Position numbers and translations under genes: made by a program. A DNA stretch of 64,000 nt from Populus alba (Eukaryota; Streptophyta; Magnoliopsida; Malpighiales; Salicaceae): the NCBI RefSeq assembly GCF_005239225.2, contig NC_133294.1, positions 23,366,527 through 23,430,526 on the forward strand, in the 5' to 3' direction. Below are positions 13,108 to 24,270 of this stretch, piece after piece. The notes below the pieces were generated by a model that was not told the origin of the DNA, made no database searches, and saw only the letters and a list, made by a program, of their open reading frames with translations. Positions within the stretch are counted from its first letter, which is position 1, and the number at the start of each line of letters is the position of its first letter.

Positions 13108-13717
13108 GATGATGCTCAAAACAATATGAAGAAAACAAAAGCAAAGAGAAAGAGCCCAAGCCCATCACTAGGGGGCATGATAGATAATTTTCGAAAGACA
13201 TTCAAATGACAAAAGGTCAAGAAACAAGCACAAGTGATCCTTAGTCTTCAAATCCCTTAAATACTTTTCGAGCTTGTAAATATCCTTTTTCTTTATGACC
13301 AATAGCCCAAGCCTACATTACGTACCTAATCAAGCCCTTTCTGATCAAAGGCAAGCAATTTGGATCGGTAGGCAATGCTTTCTCATGCGAGCCAAATCAT
13401 TATTCATGCAAATAAAATAAATGCTTCAAAAATCGGTTCTCTGTAACCCTTAAATTGAAATTTGAACCATATTTGACCAACCAAATGTCACTTCGTATTT
13501 TTCACCACAAGCAAAACAAAAGGTTTTCATCACCTCTGATAACCTCTCCATAGGAATCACTTGAATTTCTTCAGAATGAGTTCACTTTGAATCGACATCA
13601 AAATGATTTCTGTGTCTGGAATAGCTTTGAAATTCCAAAATTTTTTGCATGAAAACAAACTCATATTGACCATAATGCATTGTTTTCAACATTGTCAGAT
13701 CGGTGTTTCATCATCAT
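11250..13717 (+). other. Non-coding interior of non-autonomous element
   Basis: No gag or pol similarity in any frame. The frames of 70-133 codons around 11862-12514 and 12907-13119 have no recognisable domains and no counterpart elsewhere in the window. A 31-bp AT microsatellite lies at 13072-13102. The phrase CTAGGGGGCAT or a variant recurs near 12980, 13030 and 13170, a weak dispersed repeat. Confidence 0.6.
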
Positions 13718-13985
13718 CTCTTGGGTAGTGCATTTTCTAACCCTACCTCATTTCGAGTGCGCCTTTGAGTCCTTACCTTTTTTTGTGGGTGACTTTGAGC
13801 CCTCACTTCTCGGGTAGTGTGTTTTTTAACCCTACCTCATTTCGAGTGTGCCTTTGAGCCCTCACTTCTCGGGTAGTGCGTTTTCTAACCCTACCTCATT
13901 TCGAGTGCGCCTTTGAGCCCTCACTTCTCGAGTAGTGCATTTTCTAACCTTACCTCATTTCAAGTGCGCCTTTGAGCCCTCGCCA
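13718..13985 (+). repeat. Tandem repeat, ~60-bp unit (block 1)
   Basis: Units start at about 13718, 13808, 13867 and 13928 with a GGGTAGTGCGTTTTCTAACC-like head and a GAGTGCGCCTTTGAGCCCTC-like tail. The first unit is stretched by an extra segment. Spacing of the later copies is about 60 bp. Confidence 0.85.
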
Positions 13986-13989
13986 ACAT

Positions 13990-14340
13990 TTTTCTGGGTA
14001 AGCACCCATTACAACGCGGCCAATTCTCCATGTTTTTTTATCTGGGTAGGTCACCCATTACAATGAGACCATTCTTCCATTTGGGTAGTCACCCATCATA
14101 ATGAGACCACTCTTTTCTTTTTCTTGGGTAAGTCACCTATTACAACGCGATCAATTCTTCATGTTTTTTTACCTGGGTAGGTCACCCATTACAATGAAGC
14201 CATTCTTCCACTTGGGTAGGTCACCCATTGCAATGAGACCGCACTTCACATTTTTTCCATTTAGGTAGGTCACCCATCACAACAAAACCGCTTTTCATAT
14301 TCTTTCCACCTAGGTAGGTCACCCACTACAATAGACCACT
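13990..14340 (+). repeat. Tandem repeat of GGTAGGTCACCCATTACAA units (block 2)
   Basis: About seven degenerate units of 40-65 bp, each with a TGGGTAGGTCACCCATTACA-like core followed by a GAGACC or GACC tail. Reversed, the core equals that of the long array at 53400-55320 in the coding Tat/Ogre-type element. Confidence 0.87.
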
Positions 14341-14359
14341 TTTTACACTTTTTTTGGTT

Positions 14360-14900
14360 TTTGTTTAATGAGGTCGCCAATGTAGCTTTGGTTAAAGGGA
14401 ATCTCCAGATGGGATTTCAGGTTAATCAAATTACACACATTTGTTTTTTTTTGGTTTAATGAGGTCGCCAGATGGGATCTCATGTAGCTTTGGTTAAAGG
14501 GAATCGCCAGATGAGATTTCAGGTTGATCGAGCTACACATATTTTTTAGTTCCAGTTGAATGAGGTCGCCAGATGGGATCTCAGGTGGCTTTGGTTAAAG
14601 GGAATCGCCAGATGAGATTTTAGGTTAACCGAGACACACACATTTTTTTAGTTCCAGTTGAATGAGGTTGCCAGATGGGATCTCATTTAGCTTTGGTTAA
14701 AGGAATTGCCAGATGAGATTTCAGGTTGATCGAGCTACACACATTTTTTAGTTCCAGTTGAATGAGGTCGCCAGATGGGACCTCAGGTGGCTTTGGTTAC
14801 AGGGAATCGCTAGATGGGATTTCAAGTTGACTGAGCTACACACATTCTTTGGTTTTGGTTAAAGGAGGTCGCTAGATGGGATCTCAAGTTAACCAAAAAA
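14360..14900 (+). repeat. Tandem repeat, ~100-bp GAGGTCGCCAGATGGGATCT units (block 3)
   Basis: Five to six units of about 90-110 bp. Each holds a GAGGTCGCCAGATGGGATCT half and a GGTTAAAGGGAATCGCCAGA half, followed by CTACACACA. Related sequence, reversed, occurs at 53210-53400 next to the 53-55 kb array, so blocks 2 and 3 keep the same order in both elements. Confidence 0.87.
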
Positions 14901-15058
14901 AGAGAGAGAGAAAAAAAAACTTAGAGAAAGTGATAAGAAAAAAGAAGAAAAAGAGATTAAGGTCTTTAGATAAGTGGATTTAACAAGTTAGGAAGACAAG
15001 TTTTTGTTTACAAAGCTTACTAGGCAAAACATTGAGGAGTTTTGCTTCGTAAGCATTG

Positions 15059-15073
15059 TAAAGAGGGGGCATC
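15059..15073 (+). other. Polypurine tract of non-autonomous element
   Basis: TAAAGAGGGGGCATC directly precedes the 3' LTR start TGTTGCT. The same tract and about 40 bp upstream of it recur, reversed, at 52905-52960 in the coding Tat/Ogre-type element. Confidence 0.85.
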
Positions 15074-16916
15074 TGTTGCTACCCAATTTTTGACCTATGT
15101 TTTGATAAATTTTCAGAAAAATCCAAAAATAGAGAAAAACAACGAAAATCCAAAAAATATGTTTTTTTTAATATATTTTCGTCATTTTAGCATTTTCAAC
15201 GTCGTCTAAAAAAGAATTTAAATTTTTAAGGGTCTTTCGAACGCGTTCGACTTTTCACGCGTCATTTTTAAAATCATTGATTTTCCTCATCGAGTCGACG
15301 TTGATATTGCTCGTTTTCAAAAAATACAAAAAAATAAGAAAAATCAAAATTTACAAAAAAGAAGAAGTTGAGGGACCAAGTTGGGAGACCTAGCAACATA
15401 TTTGCCTATAAATAGTAGTTTTCAACACTTGAATAAAGAGAGGGAAATTTTGAAAGAAAAAAATACAAAAAAAGAGGGAAAAACCTAACCCTAAAATCTA
15501 TCTCTACCAAACCGGCCGCCCCCCCTTCCCTGGCTTTGAATTTTTTGATCTCCCACAGCCCCTGCCATTTCGGCTCTCTTCATCTTCCTCACAACAGCTG
15601 ACCGAAACCTCCAGCCTTACACCATCTCCTCCTCCCTTGCCCTCTGCCAAAGGGACACAAACTCTCAGCACCTCACCTCACAGAAGACAACCCCTCTCTC
15701 CCTCTCAGCTGCTCCTTTTTCTCTAGCCAAAGCCAGCCAAGAAAAAAAAAAGCCGCTGTCCCATTTCATTGTCCCCCTCAAACCGACCTCCATTGTTTCC
15801 CCATTTCCTTTCGCCCTCAACATCAGTGTCTCCTCTCACCACTGAACATAACGACACCGGTAGCTGCAACACCGTCATCACCGAAGATCTAGCGGTCGAC
15901 AGATCTTCCCTTAACAGTAATGACCTAACTTCAACACTACCCACAGATCCACCTCTAGCAGCGACACCCATCTCGTCCGTTCCTCTTCCTTGCTGGCGAC
16001 TCGAAGTAGAGGATAAGAAGACAAAACCCATAGCAACTAACCCGCAGTGAAGCAGATCCGAAGAAGAAGAAGGGAGAAACAGACAGATCTAAAAAAGAAA
16101 AAAAGTCGAAGCAGATTTCAAAGACAAATGAAATAAAAAACTAAAACCAACTGGTTGTTGCGGTTTTGGGTTTTTTTTTAGGTCATTGCCGACGTAGGAA
16201 GACAAAGAAGAAGAAGAAGACGTTTTTGATCCACGGTTTTGTGTCCTTCATCGGTGGCGGCGTGTGAACCCACGCACCGCTAGTGGCGGTGGCATGTGGA
16301 GCAACGCGCCACCACTGTTCATACGGGTCTAGAAGGTCTTCCATGCAATTTCTAGAATTTTTAGGGGTTATTTTGTAAATTTGAAATTGTGTAATGTGAT
16401 TTTTGCTTAGTTGTTTTGAGTTGTAGATGTAAAAAGAAAAAAAAGAAAAAAAGAAAAGAAAAAAAGAAAAGAAAAGCAAAGAAAAGAAAAAATATAGTGA
16501 AAGTGTATGTCTATGTTTGTATTTGTTTTATGAATTTGTTATTTTTTTTTATATATTTTTTATGATAAAATTGCAAAGGCAAAAGAAGAATTTAATAATT
16601 TAATTGGCTCACGGTCCAGAATTATTAACTTATACGTAAGTTGTATTTCTAATATCTGATGAAAAAACAAAATTTTAAAACTTCTTTAACCCGTCAAAGC
16701 CATGAAGCAGCTTACCTCAGGTAGGGTGCGTTAGGGGTGCTAATACCTTCCCTAACTACAACCAGTCCCTTACCCACAAATCTCTGACAAGACTAGTACA
16801 TCCGGTTTCCTAGTAGCCTTCAATAAATTACTAGGTGGCAACTCCTTACGAAATCAAAGGCAAACGCATAACGAAAAAATTACCAGCCGATGCCGCTCAG
16901 ATTCTGACGTGCAACA
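15074..16916 (+). repeat. 3' LTR of non-autonomous Tat-type element
   Basis: 1843 bp, TGTTGCTACC to GTGCAACA, with TATA-like CCTATAAATAG near 15405-15415. It keeps the C/T-rich segment around 15555-15610 that the 5' LTR lacks. The 93-codon frame seen in the 5' LTR is also open here (15769-16050), again from a non-ATG start and with many substitutions. Confidence 0.9.
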
Positions 16917-16921
16917 AGGTT

Positions 16922-19200
16922 GAACAAGTATAAGTACCTGTATGGAATTAAATGAATGTTTTGAATTAAAAAAAACTATATAATTCTAATTACAATGCAT
17001 GTGTAATCCCTAATCTCTTGAATGGATCTAGCTATATATATTGGATTGGGCCTCTAACTTTTACCTCAAATGGTAGATGTATGGATAGATGCTCTATTGA
17101 GTTGAAGAACGATGAAGGGAATATTATCTTAAGTTTGTAGCTTGTCTAGACGATATTCATTTCAAGTCTCTCTATGTGTTGTGTCTATAACTTTTTGAAG
17201 CATATATCTTAAAGAATTGACTTATCTTTATGAGTGCATCCCATATCCCATTTGATAATAAATCCTAGTAAGCTAGTGGAATGAGTATTTGCATAAACAT
17301 ATGGTAGTCATGACTCTTTATTCCATACAATCTATAATTTTCCAAATTCACCAACATTGATATGTTCGAAGCTTGTCTAATAAGAAAACACAGACTCTTA
17401 AGCCATTGGTAGAAAAGCAACTGTGCATTCTTGTCTTAGATGAATTTGGTTATAGGCTTTGCGACTCGTAATCCATCATAAACCAACTCCATATTTTTAT
17501 GGTGACAAAATAAAGATATATCCTTCTAACCTTGATGTTGTCATTTATCTTTCCTTTCACATCTATAATCATGTTAAACATATTTTCAAACATGTTCTTT
17601 TCAATGAGCATGACATCATGGTTATGGAAGAGAAGATTGGTCTTTCAATAATGAAGCTCTCAGAAAATACTTCTCTTTACCCAATTATAGATCAAACAAA
17701 AACTAGAAAACTTCTGCTTATTGGAATAGAAACCAAATACAATGTCATCGTACTAAGACACCACATCATACAATTCTTCACCCGACAGTAGTGGTTGTAC
17801 AACATCCCTTTCAACTATACCAATAAAGAAGTCGTTACTATACTTATGATTTGTTGGTAAGAACTACTGGTGGAAAAAAAAAACATGTTTTACCATCATT
17901 TGTTAATGTGAAGACTTTGTTATTTTGCATACAGTATAGACATGTTAGTTTTCCATACATGCTTCAACTAAAAACCATTCCATACATATAAAAATAATTG
18001 CTAATCCACATTACAGCTCCCTTCATCTAAAAACTCTATTTCCTTGATAAATCATAAGTCAAGCCTCGAATGATCACAATTGTCTTAACTCATTAATCAA
18101 TGGTTATAGACAAGCATCTATATTCCAACCCGGATTATTAGGACTGAGTATGACTGTAGATAAAAACATGAATTCTGACCATATACATATCCCTAGTGGC
18201 AAGTTGTAAACCATGAGTATTACTGACTAACAAGAATAAGGAGCAATAAATTACCCGAATGTATGAAATCCATTTATACATAATCCAAGACACACGTTTC
18301 TTGATTCCACTAAAAAATAAGGATGAAATCTATTAAAATGTTTCCAGGCTTTACCATTAAAATGGTGTACCATCACTCCATCCACCGTATCATGTGAATG
18401 ATGCCATGCCATGTGCTAAACAATCTTTGGTGGCATGAGTAACCTTTGTAGTATAGGTGTGGTTGAGAAGTATCTAGTTTTCTATGTGCAACAAGAGTCC
18501 TTCCCCTACCAGTTCTAGGTTTATAATGAGCATGCTCACATGTTTTGCACTCGGTCAACTTTGTATTTTCAAGGTAGTACAACTTGCAGAGGTTTGAACA
18601 CATGTTAATTTTTTGGTATTCTAGGTCATGTGGTTTCATCATGGATTTAACAAACATATAAGTTCTTTTTCAACTTATTTCTTTTAGGTAAAATGCTTTT
18701 TACCCATTCAATAATTCTATGATAACTGGCTTTACTCAACCCATGGTGAACACTTGTGTAATGACTAATAATTTACTGTGATTTATACCCATCCTATAAT
18801 GGTTCATTGAAATCTTTCGAAAGATAAGAAACCTTGGTCGTGTCTGTATTGGGTTTTTCATTTATGATTACTATTGTTATCTACAACTCTATGCACATTG
18901 CTAAAAATAAAAGTTGACTTAACCATCCTTTTTACCATGGTCTTGTGAGGAACATATGGTTCTCCATATGCAAACCAACAAAAGTATTTTTCCATGAACC
19001 TTTTTTTTATATAGAAAATGCATCGTTATAATAGCTAGATTGAGAAAGTTTTTATTCTTACACCTCTTACATGGACATCTAATAACGGTTCCATTAATAT
19101 TTCTTGGATTAGATAGTGTGTAATTAATAAAACCTTGAATCCCATTACAATAATACATCCTATGCAACCCTTCGGGTGAATCTCAATACATCCATGAATG
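16922..19200 (-). pseudogene. CACTA (En/Spm) tnp2-type transposase, N-terminal and central part, decayed
   Basis: Read on the minus strand, it begins with a transposon-associated domain at about 19157-18919 (NGIQGFINYTLSNPRNINGT, then CPCKRCKNK). A tnp2 segment follows (18657-18373: KLTECKTCEHAHYKPRTGRG, with a degraded HRKLDTSQP stretch). A region near 17610 resembles the usual HNxDVMHxEKN motif, here HNHDVMLIEKN. Stops and frameshifts interrupt it, for example around 17690-17790 and 18370. The C-terminal part lies at 7870-9476 beyond the Tat-type insertion. Such transposases cut out and insert CACTA elements; this one is inactive. Confidence 0.8.
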
Positions 19201-20091
19201 ATCATCCATTATTTATATAAAACCTATATAGAATATTGATGACAACATGTATAAATTAATTACATAAACTAAATAAATTTGAAAACATTGGTTTAACTCA
19301 AACTTATTTAATCTATTTTAATAGTATTATTAATTCATTATCAATTATCTATATAAATTTAAATATCTATATATTTACCAAAAATTTCAACTCAACAATA
19401 AAACTAAAAAAATATAAAACATACTCGTTAAATAAGTCATTATTCCTTTCATCACAAAACACTTAAGCATAAATTCAAAATAAACTTCATCAATTTACAA
19501 ATAAATATAATTTTATAAAATCTCAAACAAACCCTAACATGTACAAATCATACATTCATACAACAAATTTCTATGGAAAAAAGCTATAAAATAAGTAAGC
19601 ACTTAAATAAAATACATACACTACACAAATATACAATAAAAATCAACGCGGAAATCCTCAATAAAATTTGAATTAGAATAGGGATGCTCATAAACTAAGT
19701 GTTGGGGTGGCTATATTTATAGCGGAAGGTTGATTTGTGAATTTTTTTTTTAGGGGGGGTTGTGTTGTTTGTTACAAAGAAAAATGGAGGAAGAAGAAGA
19801 AATGAGGGAGGGGAGAGAAGGGTCGCTTGCCAGGTCATAAATTAAAATATTATAGATGGATTTACTGATGGAATTAACTCGCTGATATTTTTATCTATAA
19901 AAGTGACATGTCATCATACTTTTTTATTTTTTTTTCATTGTAATTCCTTTGGTATATACCGAGAAAATATTTTTGTTGTTGTTTACTGATGGATACAACG
20001 AGAGAATAGTCTATCGGTAAAGTTCACCGTAATCTACTAACAAAAAATTTCATAGGCTGGTCCTTTTATATTTTCTAATTTTCTGGTAGTG
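19201..20091 (-). mobile_element. CACTA element 5' end: leader, subterminal repeats and terminus
   Basis: The terminus reads CACTACCAGAAAATTAG on the minus strand from 20091, matching the CACTA terminal motif. Subterminal motifs related to TACTGATGG and TATCGGTAA recur at 19850-20040. The flanking TTT (20092-20094) is the expected site of a 3-bp target duplication. The other end is not visible and should lie left of base 1, because A1 and the solo LTR sit in similar subterminal sequence (TTATCGGTATTTC near 6035). The stretch 19201-19840 is AT-rich and non-coding. Confidence 0.75.
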
Positions 20092-20202
20092 TTTATGCAA
20101 CCCGTGATGAAGCACACGCACCAAGTCAATATATATATATATATATATAGTGTTGCATACTTTAACCTTTCATATTAGCTTTAAATTTACATCACAACTA
20201 AG

Positions 20203-20377
20203 ACACCATTTGGTAATGCGTCAGCTTCTATTTTTTAGAGTGACTTTTGCTTGAAAAAAACAATAAATTGATTTTTTTTAAGTATTTTTTGATATGCTGA
20301 TATAAAAAAAAAACATCAAAAATTACTTTGATGTGTTTTCAATTGAAAAACACCATACATCACATTACCAAACACAC
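20203..20377. mobile_element. MITE-like element, hAT-like termini
   Basis: The left end CACCATTTGGTAATGCG and the right end CACATTACCAAACACAC form an imperfect terminal inverted repeat (shared core TTTGGTAATG). ACTAAG flanks both sides (20197-20202 and 20378-20383). The interior is AT-rich and has no coding frame. Size and ends fit a short non-autonomous hAT-type element. The exact ends and TSD length are uncertain by a few bases. Confidence 0.55.
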
Positions 20378-20383
20378 ACTAAG

Positions 20384-20814
20384 TTACTTCATGTAAGATG
20401 GGCATTCTTTAATTATATGGCTTTTGTTTTTAGGAAAATAACAACTTTGAGGGTGAACCTTAGCAAGTAGGTATATTGCTCATTTTACCAGTTTAGGCTC
20501 AAAGTTTAAGGTTTGTTCATGAGAACATATTAAAAAAAAGATGAGAAAAATAGGAAAAAAAAAAAGAACAAGGGAGATGGAAGTAGAATAAAGTAGAGGG
20601 GTAGGGGGTTGAAATTTGTTTGAATATATACTTTCCTATTTTAACTTTTGACTTTGATTGTTAAAAACTAGCTAGCAAGTATATATATTGAGGAGAATGT
20701 CTTCCTTTTTTTTTAATCTCTTTTTATGTTATTGATGAACCATGTTTTTATTAGTATATCTTTACCAAAAAAATGTTGAATCAATAAAGATTTACATGTA
20801 TAATTTTTCTGGAA
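20384..20814. other. Intergenic stretch without recognised features
   Basis: AT-rich sequence with homopolymer runs and no convincing coding frame, RNA gene or repeat relationship to the rest of the window. Confidence 0.5.
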
Positions 20815-21560
20815 AACAAGCACGTCCTAACGAGGATGTGCTGGGTCTGGCGCTAGACAGTCCCATCCATGATTGGGCATGTCAATGTGCCAAGCCTCGG
20901 GCATGCCCAGGGGAATGACCATCCTCTGTTAGACACACTTAAGGGATGAACCAAGCATCTCTTGGGCTCATCCAAGGGACGAACCCACCTCTTTTAAGCT
21001 CACCAAGGGAAGGACCCACCTCCCCTAGGACTAGCCTAGGGGAAGGGCTTAACCTTCATGAGCTCAACTACATATGGCATCTTGAACCCTAATTTTCCCA
21101 CACCTTTTAGGTGTATAAAAGTCCCTTAGGGACCCACCATATTTCCATCAAACATTAATACAGATGCAAGAGATATCTTTCCCTCATTAAATGCTATTAA
21201 GGTAAAATTACACCTAAAACCCTCATCTTCACAAAAGGACAAGTCTCATGGGCTATAAATACACCATGCGACCTTTAGAACAACGATTCACAATCTTTAT
21301 TTTCTACTACATTTATATTTTTAGAGCATCTCTCTCTAGAATATTCTTGTATTTTCTCTCTCTCTAAAAAGATACTTAATATACTTATTTAAGCTTGGAG
21401 AGTCCCCACCTCCACCAAAGAAAACCTTTTGAAAGTATTAGCCACGAACCACCTTATCCTACTAAGAATTTAGTATAAACTATCAACCTCATTGGCTAGG
21501 GAGAATGGATGAGATTGCTAAGACCAATTGATTAACCAATTATCCAACCTGAAAGCCCTA
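20815..21560 (+). repeat. Probable LTR or LTR fragment of an unclassified element
   Basis: Has the layout of a plant LTR U3-R-U5: repeated GGGATGAACCAAGC/AAGGGACGAACCCACC-like phrases (20940-21020), two TATA-like sites (GTGTATAAAAG near 21112 and GCTATAAATACACC near 21252), then a C/T-rich leader with CTCTCTCTAGA and CTCTCTCTCTAAA. No paired LTR, PBS or coding interior was found, so the family and exact ends are unknown. A2 inserted just downstream, at 21630. Confidence 0.4.
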
Positions 21561-21629
21561 TTCTTAGACTACTTGGATTTTTAGGACTTCATCAATTATG
21601 CCATTAGATTCCTCTCACAACATACAAAG

Positions 21630-23376
21630 TGATTAGTACTTAAAAGTGCATGTTTATCAAGGTTTTATATCATCATTTTGCACTTGAAGTATCAATAACT
21701 CCTTAACTAAAGCATGTTTTATAATAACAACTTTGATATTATAAGATACCTTAATTTATGGTAAATGCTCATCTTAAATGCAGGCCGATCACATAAATAA
21801 AAGGATTGATTGATGAGTTTAAGTATTGAAAGTTAAAGGACAAAGAGATGGCCAAACTTAGAAAAGAGATGTCGGTGCAGTCCAAACCGGAACATTGCTC
21901 GGTAATTGGATCATATCTGGAGCTCTAGATCTCGGATTTAGGTCCATTTTATATGGATGGAAAGGTAAGACAAAGGCCTACAACTTTCATGAGGAGCCCA
22001 AGATCTAAGAAGGCCGTTTTGAAGTCCAAATTGAAGGAACAACGAAGAAGTCCGAAGCTGTCCTGCAGCCCAGACACTATTTAGTGTTCAGCCCATATCT
22101 AGAGTTCTAGAAGTCCAAATGACCTCATCTTTTTTTTGTTGGAAAGCTGAGACAATTTCCTAGAACATTCCTGAGGATTCTGGGCAAATTATGATGTTAG
22201 CAATGACGTTTTGTTCAGACAAGAAGATAAGGATTGTCACCAAAGTCAAGATGTGGCCACCCACTCATCAATTAGTCAACAAATCAATAGTTCCAAATTT
22301 TGGCCTATAAAAGGAGGCACTTACCATGTATTAAGGCATCTTGGTTTCCAGATCAAGATCATGCTCTTGCTTTCTCTCTTTGTATTGCTTATGTTTTGCT
22401 TTCATTAATATCAAGTTTATGCACTTCATTTCCTTTCCTTTGTCTAGTTAACTTCTTTCTCATTTATGTTCTTGTCTTGCTCATTTATGTTTCTTTCTTT
22501 TATTATGTCTAGCTAAGTTAATTATGTCAAGGTGAAAAGGGTACACTAATGGTGTAAGAACAAGTATAATATAAACTTAACATGGACCTTAACGTTGGAT
22601 ACTAACATGTTTTATATTTGTTATCTTGTTCACTTTTAATACGTTGCTTGTTAAATGGTTAATCTAGATTTATGTTGTGTAACACTTGGTACAACAAATA
22701 CTTGGTACTTTCATAGCCCATACTGTATGGTATAACCGACACCTGAGCTATGAAAGGGACTTGATTTGTTGTTAACATAAGTTATAATCATGAATGCCTG
22801 CCAACATTTACAAGTATTAGCTTTATTCGAATAAGATAACTAATGTAATCATGTTAATAATTTATAATCTGATTGGAACCTCCTTTATGTGTGGTTTCCA
22901 ATTGAGGAATAAGAGTTTATATTATACTTGTTTGAAGTACCATTAGTGGATCCTCTAACCTTGACATTCGTTTATATCATTGTTTAATCCTTACATTAAT
23001 CTTCCAACTCAAAGTTCTCATTAATTTCTTCATCTACTTCTATTACCACCACTACTACTACTATTATTTTTATTATTATTGTTGTTGTTGTTATTTACAT
23101 TCTGTAATATATCCCTTTGATCTTTTCATAAACTCAGTATATAGGCTGGAAACCTGTGACCCGATCTTTTGGATAATTCTCAGGTGTAACAACGCCACGT
23201 ACTGAGTATTATAATAATTATTATTGTTATTGTTATTGTTATTGTTGTTGTTGTTGTATTGTTATTTATAATTTATACAATTAACCTCTCTGTGGTTCGA
23301 CCCCGGTCTTGCCGGGTTATTTATTACTTCGACACTCCTGCACTTGGGAAAAGACATCAAGCTTTTGGTCGTGTCA
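21630..23376 (+). repeat. A2 5' LTR
   Basis: TGATTAGTAC to GTCGTGTCA. TATA box at 22306-22312 within CCTATAAAAGGAGGC. A GTTT/ATT microsatellite and the ACGCCACGTACTGAG stretch lie in the last 350 bp. A hairpin (CCCGG-TCTTG-CCGGG) lies about 65 bp before the end. The frames at 22211-22512 recur in the other LTR copies and are not genes. Confidence 0.97.
22306..22312 (+). promoter_or_regulatory. A2 LTR TATA box
   Basis: TATAAAA in the context GGCCTATAAAAGGAGGC. The same sequence is kept in the 3' LTR (32453-32459), in the solo LTRs and, reversed, at about 46330, so it is the likely core promoter for genomic RNA. Confidence 0.75.
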
Positions 23377-23382
23377 AGTTTT

Positions 23383-23400
23383 TGGCGCCGTTGCCGGGGA
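23383..23400 (+). other. A2 primer binding site, tRNA-Asp type
   Basis: TGGCGCCGTTGCCGGGGA is fully complementary to the 3' 18 bases of plant tRNA-Asp(GUC) including CCA. It lies 6 bp after the LTR, a spacing also seen in A1. Confidence 0.93.
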
Positions 23401-23604
23401 GGTAAATTCTTGTATAAATTATAATATTTAATTTATTTTCTCTCTTCACTTTTCATTTTATCTAACTTTTGTTTTGTTTTGTTTTGTTTCTTTTTGTTCT
23501 CTTTTCTTTTCTTCCTTTTATTCTCTTTTTACACGTGCATGCGAGTTTGGTCACGTACATTAAGTGGTCGACTTTGTAGGGTATCCTCATCATTTTCAGA
23601 AAAT

Positions 23605-24270
23605 ATGGCCGAAGAAGATAATCAATCGCTTCATAATGAGAATAATGAGAATAACCGTATGAGAACACTTAGAGACCACATGAATCCCACAAGAACAAGT
23701 GCACCCTTATGCATAGTTTTCCCTCCTGATGCATCTCATTTTAATTTTAAGCCAGGCATTATTCAACTTTTACCATCTTTTCATGGCTTAGACTTAGAAA
23801 ATCCATACTTGCATTTAAGGGAATTTGAGGAGGTCTGTAATACCTATAATGACTCAAATTGTAGCATGAACACCATTCGATTAAAGCTTTTTCCTTTTTC
23901 ATTAAAAGATAAAGCTAAAACATGGCTACAAAATTTAAGACCAGGATCTATTCGTGCTTGGGATGAAATGCAACAACAATTTTTAAAGAAGTTTTTTCCA
24001 TCTCACAGAACAAACTCTTTCAAAAGACAAATCATCACTTTCACTCAAAAACCAGGAGAAACATTTTACCAATGTTGGGATAGGTATCGAGATTTACTTA
24101 ATACTTGCCCACATCATGGTTTTGAAACATGGAGATTGGTTTCACATTTTTATGAAGGTTTAACACCTAGAGATAGGCAAATGGTTGAATTGATGTGCAA
24201 TGGAACTTTCGAAGATAAAGACCCTAATGAAGCAATGGAGTACCTAGACTTGCTAGCCGAAAATGCTTAA
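23605..24270 (+). pseudogene. A2 gag, N-terminal part up to an internal stop
   Basis: Starts at the ATG in AAATATGGCCGAAG (MAEEDNQSL). The longer open frame upstream uses a TTG and is leader sequence. The capsid-like gag core includes KAKTWLQNL, PGETFYQCWDRYRDL and the CPHHGFETW segment typical of plant Athila-type gag (retrotransposon gag family). It ends at TAA (24268-24270) after LLAENA. The related copy A3 reads AQNYDTTGTYEAP through this point, so the TAA replaces a Gln codon (CAA to TAA) and the frame simply continues. Gag would package element RNA in cytoplasmic particles. As it stands only a 221-residue fragment is made unless the stop is read through. Confidence 0.9.

Larger units (their letters stand above)
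9477..16916 (+). mobile_element. Non-autonomous Tat/Ogre-type LTR retrotransposon with TSD AGGTT
   Basis: Two related LTRs (9477-11228 and 15074-16916), both starting TGTTGCTACC and ending in CA, flank a 3.8-kb interior without gag or pol. AGGTT occurs at 9472-9476 and 16917-16921. A tRNA-Arg primer site lies 3 bp after the 5' LTR, and a purine tract precedes the 3' LTR. The interior is spacer sequence plus three blocks of tandem repeats. The PPT, LTR start and order of repeat blocks match the coding Tat/Ogre-type element at 49813->64000, so I infer mobilisation in trans by such an element. It interrupts the CACTA transposase. Confidence 0.9.

Noticed and set aside
17459..17791. Plus-strand 110-codon frame as a gene
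   Set aside because: It is the complement of the CACTA transposase, which matches tnp2 motifs on the minus strand.
22211..22512. Short frames recurring in LTRs (also 32358-32659 and 46134-46410)
   Set aside because: They recur only because the LTR repeats, cover the TATA box, and have no domain; they are not genes.
23285..23315. tRNA-like B box (GGTTCGACCCC) at the LTR end
   Set aside because: No A box at a suitable distance and no cloverleaf; it is conserved LTR sequence forming the U5 hairpin.
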